This document shows, piece after piece, positions 58,471-64,000 of a DNA stretch of 64,000 nucleotides; positions within the stretch are counted from its first letter, which is position 1; the number at the start of each line of letters is the position of its first letter. The notes beneath the pieces are model-generated. The model searched no databases and was not told the origin of the DNA. It worked only from the letters and a program-made list of their open reading frames with translations. This DNA comes from Apophysomyces variabilis (lineage: Eukaryota > Mucoromycota > Mucoromycetes > Mucorales > Mucoraceae). A program made the position numbers and the translations under genes. The DNA is taken from contig MZZL01000138.1 of NCBI GenBank assembly GCA_002749535.1, positions 124,001-188,000 on the forward strand, written 5' to 3'.

Positions 58471-61119
58471 TCATCGTTTTGCTTGAAGGGTTGCTACGAC
58501 GACATCCACTTTTTGTTTCAACTTGTCGTTGTCGTACATAGAATGTGCCAGCTCATCCAATGGGACAGTGTCTAGGAGACGAATAGTGATTTTCGGTGCA
58601 TGTTTAACCCCTGTGGCCTACAATGAACTTGTGTGAATTCTTTGTGTATGCAGAAGAAAAAAAAAAAGTTTATTCGTTTGCTTTGTTACCCTGACGAGCG
58701 GGAATAATCTGTCACCGAGCTTTTGCTTTTTCTCATGCGTTGCTAATCCATCCAACGATTTCAAGAACTGATCGATCTCTTCGGATGGATTGTTTCCTTC
58801 TCTAGGCTTCTCTTTCGAGGGAGGTGCTACAATCGGAATGGCACAAGATACTCGTGGCGGAAGAGAAATATCCAACATAAAGTTTGACATTTCCGGAACA
58901 ACACGACTTTGGTTACTATTACTTGGTTGAGGCATTTGAACCGTCGGAGAACTATATCCCGCTACTGCTGCTGCTGCTGCTGCTGCTTCTTCTTGTTCTT
59001 CTTCCTCTTCTTGAAATATATCCAACGCTTCTCGTGCGTGCAGAATTTTTGATTTCAAATAATCTGGATTAAACAAGCAAAGTGAACGCTCGCGACGCTT
59101 CAAAGTCAAAAGCATGTCGGCGATGTCTTCCACACGCTGGGATTCGCCCACTTTCACAATAGCTTGCATCATCTTCTGTTTGTGTGAACTGGACGTAGCT
59201 TCCGTCATAGCACTGGACGCTGATTCGATGGAGCCCCGACGCCTCAAACTAGGTTTACCTTGAGGGGTCATCTTATATTGGGTGTTAGGAAGCGTCAAAG
59301 GAGCAGTATTGGCGTAGATGCCAGAAACCATGCTGGATAAAGAGGGTGGAGTACAAAAATTCACGGGAGAAGACGTTGTCTGAACCATGGGTGCTGTAAC
59401 CGATCCACTGGGTTTGTTTATATTGGTCTTTGGGAATTTGTTAGCCTTCTCATGCAAGCAATTGAATAAAACCAGTCGATCAGGTAGTGTACCTTATCGT
59501 TATTCGTAACTGGGAAACTCTGCGCCATTCCATTTATGCTCTGATCTGGAAAATAACTATTGCCGTATTGGCGTGGCATTTGGCTATAAGGTGATGGGGA
59601 TTGAGCCACGATGGTCGATGCTGGTGAAGATCCCATGTATTCTTGTGTCTGTGCGAGCGATGGTGGCGTGGGGTAGCTGGATTGAGCACCTGATGATGAA
59701 GCTTTTCGAACAAGATCATGTGCACGGTAGTGTTGATGATCGAAAGAACCAGACATTGGGGGTGAGAACGAGACTGGCGCAGAATGAGGAGATGGAAGAC
59801 TAACTGCATTCGGCCTATCCACTCTGGCCTTTTTAGGCTCATGGAAGGCCACAATCACAGGTTTCGTCATGATATACTTGTTGTTCATTTCTTGCAATGC
59901 GCGAAGTGCTTCCTCAGCTTTACTAAAGCTAACGAATCCAAATCCTTTGGACTGTTTGGTTTGTGCATTTTTCATTACGCGTGCCGATATGATGCGACCA
60001 AACCGTCGAAAATGGTTAAACAAATCCGAACTTTTAACGTTCAAATCGAGGTTTTTGATATAAAGATTGGTGTAATCCACCGTACCCGTGGATTCAGTAC
60101 CATTACGAGTCATCATTCCACTATCGTTCACCGAGTGACGTGCGCCATTCACCTTGGAAAAAAAAGTTTACATAAACAACGTTAACAAACACAGTCTCTT
60201 TCTTTAACGATGTTCCTTCGTGGGCAAAGAGTTGCCTTACCATACTCGGCATATCTGATGGGAGTCGTAAATGGTCATCAGGGTCAGCGGATTGAGATCG
60301 CATTTTTGTGGGTATATAAGGGAAAATCGAGCTGATTTACTAATATGAGTAAAATGAGGATAAATTAGGATGCTATTTTACATTATACTGCCTTCTATGT
60401 TTTTGTGATTCTGTGAAATGGATTAGTATGTTGCTACGACAACCATCCCTTAGTTATTGTTTACCATGGTTTGTTCTGCGATTTGCGCATCTTCGGCTCT
60501 AAAATACTGTACCAGGGCTGTGCCTTTAAATCCTGATTCTTGCTCAACGATTGTCGTGCACAATTTCATTGGCCCAAAGGGCCGAAAGAGTTCGTACAAC
60601 TTGTTAACCATATCACTTGGCAGATTCCTTATCTGAAAAATACCCGCAGTAGGTTCGGGTTCCAAACTACCAGCTGACATTTTCAATTGGAGTGGTACCC
60701 CGTTTCTAAAGGTTGCACCGTTGAACAGTGTATAGGCTCGGTCAGCTTATAGGAAAGTAAGTATCAGATAAAAGGGAAAAAAAAAAAGGTAGATAGCTGT
60801 ATCGCACCTTCAGCCTTGTTCCGAAATTGAATGTAACCAGTGCAGGTGTTGCCGTGGGTATGGTGCAGTTGGACTCTAAATCAGGGTGAATCCTTGATGT
60901 TCATTTTGAATACCCATACTCGACGGGGCTACAACTCCTCAATAAATCCATCACGTCGCTTTCGGAAATGGATGCGGGTAGTTCCAAATACAGTCTCTCG
61001 GATACAAGGGCATCGTGTAATTTGAAGCGTTCGTATTTATGATCTGGAAGGTCCGTCATTGCATCTTGACGTGCTTTCGGCAATTTTACAACCGGCTTCA
61101 TTATACACATATCCGTCAT
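58471..61119 (-). CDS. Three-RRM plus MLLE RNA-binding protein, Rrm4-like
   Basis: The start at 61119 gives MTDMCIMKPVVKLPKARQDA. RRM1 begins ERLYLELPASISESDVMDLL and continues after an intron as GYIQFRNKAEADRAYTLFNG; RRM2 reads GIFQIRNLPSDMVNKLYELF; RRM3 reads TNLYIKNLDLNVKSSDLFNH with GFGFVSFSKAEEALRALQEM and VIVAFHEPKKAR. A long Ser/Pro/Gln linker, an acidic plus poly-alanine stretch (GCT repeat at about 58963-58986) and then a C-terminal MLLE/PABC-like domain (KKQKLGDRLFPLV, LDTVPLDELAHSMYDNDKLK, VVVATLQAKR). Poly(A)-binding proteins have four RRMs; three RRMs plus MLLE is the plan of Ustilago Rrm4, which carries mRNAs on endosomes, and a related layout occurs in Pes4/Mip6. Exon junctions near 60910, 60750, 60450, 60300, 60155, 59450 and 58690 are approximate. 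Confidence 0.82.
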
Positions 61120-64000
61120 TATTTAGGACTAAAGCAGAACAAACAGTCCGTCAGCAATCACTGTCAACCTGATTGCCATGGCAAATGGAATGGCAACGTA
61201 AAGAAGCACGTACCTTTTTGCAGAGAAACAGCACAAACAGACGGTTGAGGATTTGCTTATAAACAGTTGACACCAAAACAAAATATAAGCTGTTCAACCA
61301 AAAGAGTGAAAGGCGAAGGAAAAAAAAAAAAAGAGGTTAAGAATGAAAGGTTCTGAGTGTTACAAGAGCACAAGTATGAAAAAAGCTTAAAAAAGTGGAA
61401 GGGTCAAATAAATCCAAAGCCAAAAAAAAAAGTAAAGTCAAAAGAAAAAAAAGAAAACGTATATGCTTCGAATATGGCAACTGGGCAAAACGTTTGTACA
61501 TCTGGACAAAAAAGACGGGGACATTAGGAAAAGGTATTCTCTCTTTCACGGTTCAGTGCCATCCAAGTTCTATGCAAGGATGTGTTGGTGTTTCATATTC
61601 CGCTTGTCCCTTTTCTCTCTGTCAAAGGTTCGGAAATCGGCTTTGGTATGGGGCATCGCCCTTTATTTTGTGCCGCATGTCAGTTGGGTGGTGATACATA
61701 CTTTTTTGGGTAGTCTGTCTTTCTATTTTCCTACAACAGTAAGAACGGATTAGAAGGCGATAGAAAAAAGAAAGCCCGTCATGGATAGATGATGTATCTT
61801 CTCAAAGTAAAAGGTTGAAGTACCGCCGACAGACGGCATGAGGAGTTCCTCTCCGCAAGTGCCAACAGGCAAAAAATCTGAAGTGACCACATTGTTTGTG
61901 TGAAGGTCAGTCAGGGGTCATTTTAATATCGTGTTTAAGAGATTCAATACTAGAAATGTATACAGTCAATGACAATACTTTTTGCCTCCTTCAATCTCAT
62001 ACCTTCTCTCTAGGTAGCACAAAAGCTATCCTTGTTATATTGGCTATCCTTCAATCCATTGACAGAAAAGCACAGGTTCGATGCGATTCAGAAAATGGTT
62101 CACTTTTTGGAGCGATAAGGCGCTCATGTCAGGTAGAAACAGGGGCGGAGGCTAGAAGATTGTAACCAAAAAGTTTATCGTGCTAAAGCAAACACTATGT
62201 CTTCCGAAATTCAGACAAAACCAGCGTGAACAATATGTTTGAAGATGTCATATAACCAGCCAGCATGTGAGATGGTGCAGGATCTTGAATGCAAAACGTA
62301 GGGACTTTACCTGTGCCTCGAGATCTTCCGTTGTCGCAATCTATGAAGCAGAAAAACACCAATTTATACTTTCATCCTGTATCACTAACCATTACACAAT
62401 AAGCAATATTTCCGTTTCCAAAAAGCGCTATGTTTTCTAGCTTTGCCCTGGTCCCGTGAAGAATGGTCTTAATGCGTACCTTGCATCGATCTTTGCTCTG
62501 TGTAAGGCTATCTTAACGTAACCGCATTGGAGTGATCATTCCGTACTGTAACAAAACGTTAAATTCCATCGATGTTCATATTATGAAGTAGTGCCATCAC
62601 GCTGATAGATATGCTTTGCACTTGATAGCCTTACGATTAAGGACGGCATACATAAAAGACGCAGCATTAGGATATGATTTTTTTTAAAGAACTTTATCTA
62701 GCCATCCTATTGCTTCGCCAAAATGGCTGACTAGCTCGTAAAAGCGTCACCTTACCTAAAGAACACAACGCACGGATAGAGAGATGCAGAAGAACCAATA
62801 GGAAAGTGATGCGAATTAAAGTACGCCAGTGGTACGCGCAGTTTGATCGTGTCACCGATACGTTTATCCGTACCATCCGTTTAAAAAGCGTCAGTTACTC
62901 GGATTCAAAACGGAAGCCAAAGCCAAGGCTGCTCTTTATGATTGCTTTATTACAGCTGCAGAGCTCATTCGCCTGCTTCTGTTGCAACCATTATGCCTAT
63001 AAGGGGCCATCATCAAGCTTTCAGTAAGAGTAAGCGTATGTGAGATAGTGATCTAGTCCTGATTTGCTATCCTCTTGTAAACTCAGTTTATTCACCGGTG
63101 ACATTCTGCGTTAGAAAGATGAAGTAAAATGTACCCGAGTTCTTGCTTCTGAGCTGGGTACAAATAAGACAAAGCTAAAATGGGTAGATATATTAAGCCT
63201 GTTCAACAGAAATGACCAATGTATGGCATGCACTTTGTTCATATCCGTTTAATGGCCATTCCAACACCATAGCGGTCCTATCTGAATCTCGCTGCTATAT
63301 ATGCAAAGAGTCTTGCATTATGACGATTTGTGTACATAGCAACTCAGCTTCATACCAAGAACCAATGCCTAGCAGATCTTCATAAGCTTATAATGTACAA
63401 GCGTTATTTTAAAGTTTCCACGTGCGGAACGTAATGCGATCGGTATACGTACCGAAAGCTTCTTTAGTCATTGAAAAAGATCGATCACATTCTTAAAAGT
63501 TATAAAAGTTGCTGGCCTGCGGAATAGATGTCAAACCATTGTTGATCATAAATGAATGGAAAGAATTGACTGTCTGAATTCATTCCTTATCGTTAATCAA
63601 TCCGTATCATCCAAACTACGCTTGTTGTAAGAAGAAAAGAAAATCAATATTATAACTAGCTTTAACTACTAGTGATTGCGTTTATTTGGCAACAGTTGTC
63701 GATTGCGTACAAATCTGTACCTGAGGACGTAATCGTGGATTGAATGCATAGAAGGAGATGAACATGCACCATTAAGCAAGATCATGACGATCTTAATCCA
63801 CTATTTGAAGTTATAGTTAACAGCAGGGGGTTTTAGAAAGAGTACGGATCTAAAGCTATCTGGTTCAATCTTCTTATTTGTTCCAAGTCGGGTAAGGGTC
63901 AAAAATGAGGTTCCGTCTTGCTGATTGTGATCTACTTTTATACTCCGCCAAGATGTTCTACTACCGCCTCCCCACCTTTTTCTGTGCTTGAAAGTACGAA
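61120..64000. other. No supported gene
   Basis: Promoter side of the RRM gene and 2.9 kb of AT-rich DNA. Short frames at 61395-61753, 61896-62165, 62694-62876 (minus) and 62806-63027 show no domain. No tRNA or rRNA recognised. Confidence 0.45.

Noticed and set aside
1..64000. CRISPR arrays, tRNA genes, bacterial-type operons
   Set aside because: No regularly spaced repeats, no complete tRNA box A/box B pair and no operon-like spacing were seen; the gene structure is eukaryotic.

Overview
The window is nuclear DNA of an early-diverging filamentous fungus, most likely Mucoromycota (Mucorales-like); the species cannot be named from the sequence. The evidence is many short GT-AG introns (about 45-90 bases) with CTAAC/CTAAT-like branch points, moderately AT-rich intergenic DNA, Fanzor-type (eukaryotic TnpB/OrfB) elements, a non-LTR retrotransposon, and a gene set that combines yeast-like genes (VAC8, PEP7, EXO70, CMC2) with genes missing from budding yeast (SMN, HPS1, a reductase-acyltransferase fusion). 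Three assembly scars exist: an N at 20, an N at 43303 and a 259-base N run at 57656-57914.

Layout. 1-25.8 kb is a dynamic region. Two nearly identical, inverted copies of a decayed Fanzor element (about 1-2420 minus, about 20480-23390 plus) bracket a SANT-domain gene (2487-4029), a single-exon Myb-like gene (5670-6263), a PEP7/rabenosyn gene (13741-15920, minus) and two members of an unnamed seven-transmembrane family (11148-12779, 16545-18197). The third member (24154-25807) lies just outside the plus-strand Fanzor copy and is a mosaic with the second. 27.5-41.9 kb is dense housekeeping: VAC8, RPS13, SNRNP40, mitochondrial mL50, HPS1, EXO70, CMC2. At 42.1-44.15 kb a LINE 3' end is joined to the 5' part of a 5S rRNA, and the whole unit is flanked by a 12-base direct repeat. 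Then come an SMN homologue (44.5-45.4 kb, minus), a second, unrelated decayed Fanzor (46.7-50 kb, minus), a 15-exon fatty acyl-CoA reductase/acyltransferase fusion (51044-55818), an MNN-type mannosyltransferase (56365-58334, with the N gap inside an intron), and a three-RRM plus MLLE RNA-binding protein resembling Rrm4 (58471-61119, minus). 61.1-64 kb holds no gene I can support.

How genes relate. Several products act in endomembrane traffic (PEP7, VAC8, HPS1, EXO70, the Rrm4-like protein) and several in RNP biology (SNRNP40, SMN, RPS13, the RRM protein), but each has its own promoter region and I infer no operon-like linkage. The most unusual items are the 5S-LINE chimera, the acyltransferase fusion with substitutions at a key catalytic position of each domain, and the seven-transmembrane family shaped by apparent gene conversion beside inverted Fanzor copies. 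Exon chains were built by eye from splice signals; where exon lengths are given they sum to a whole number of codons.
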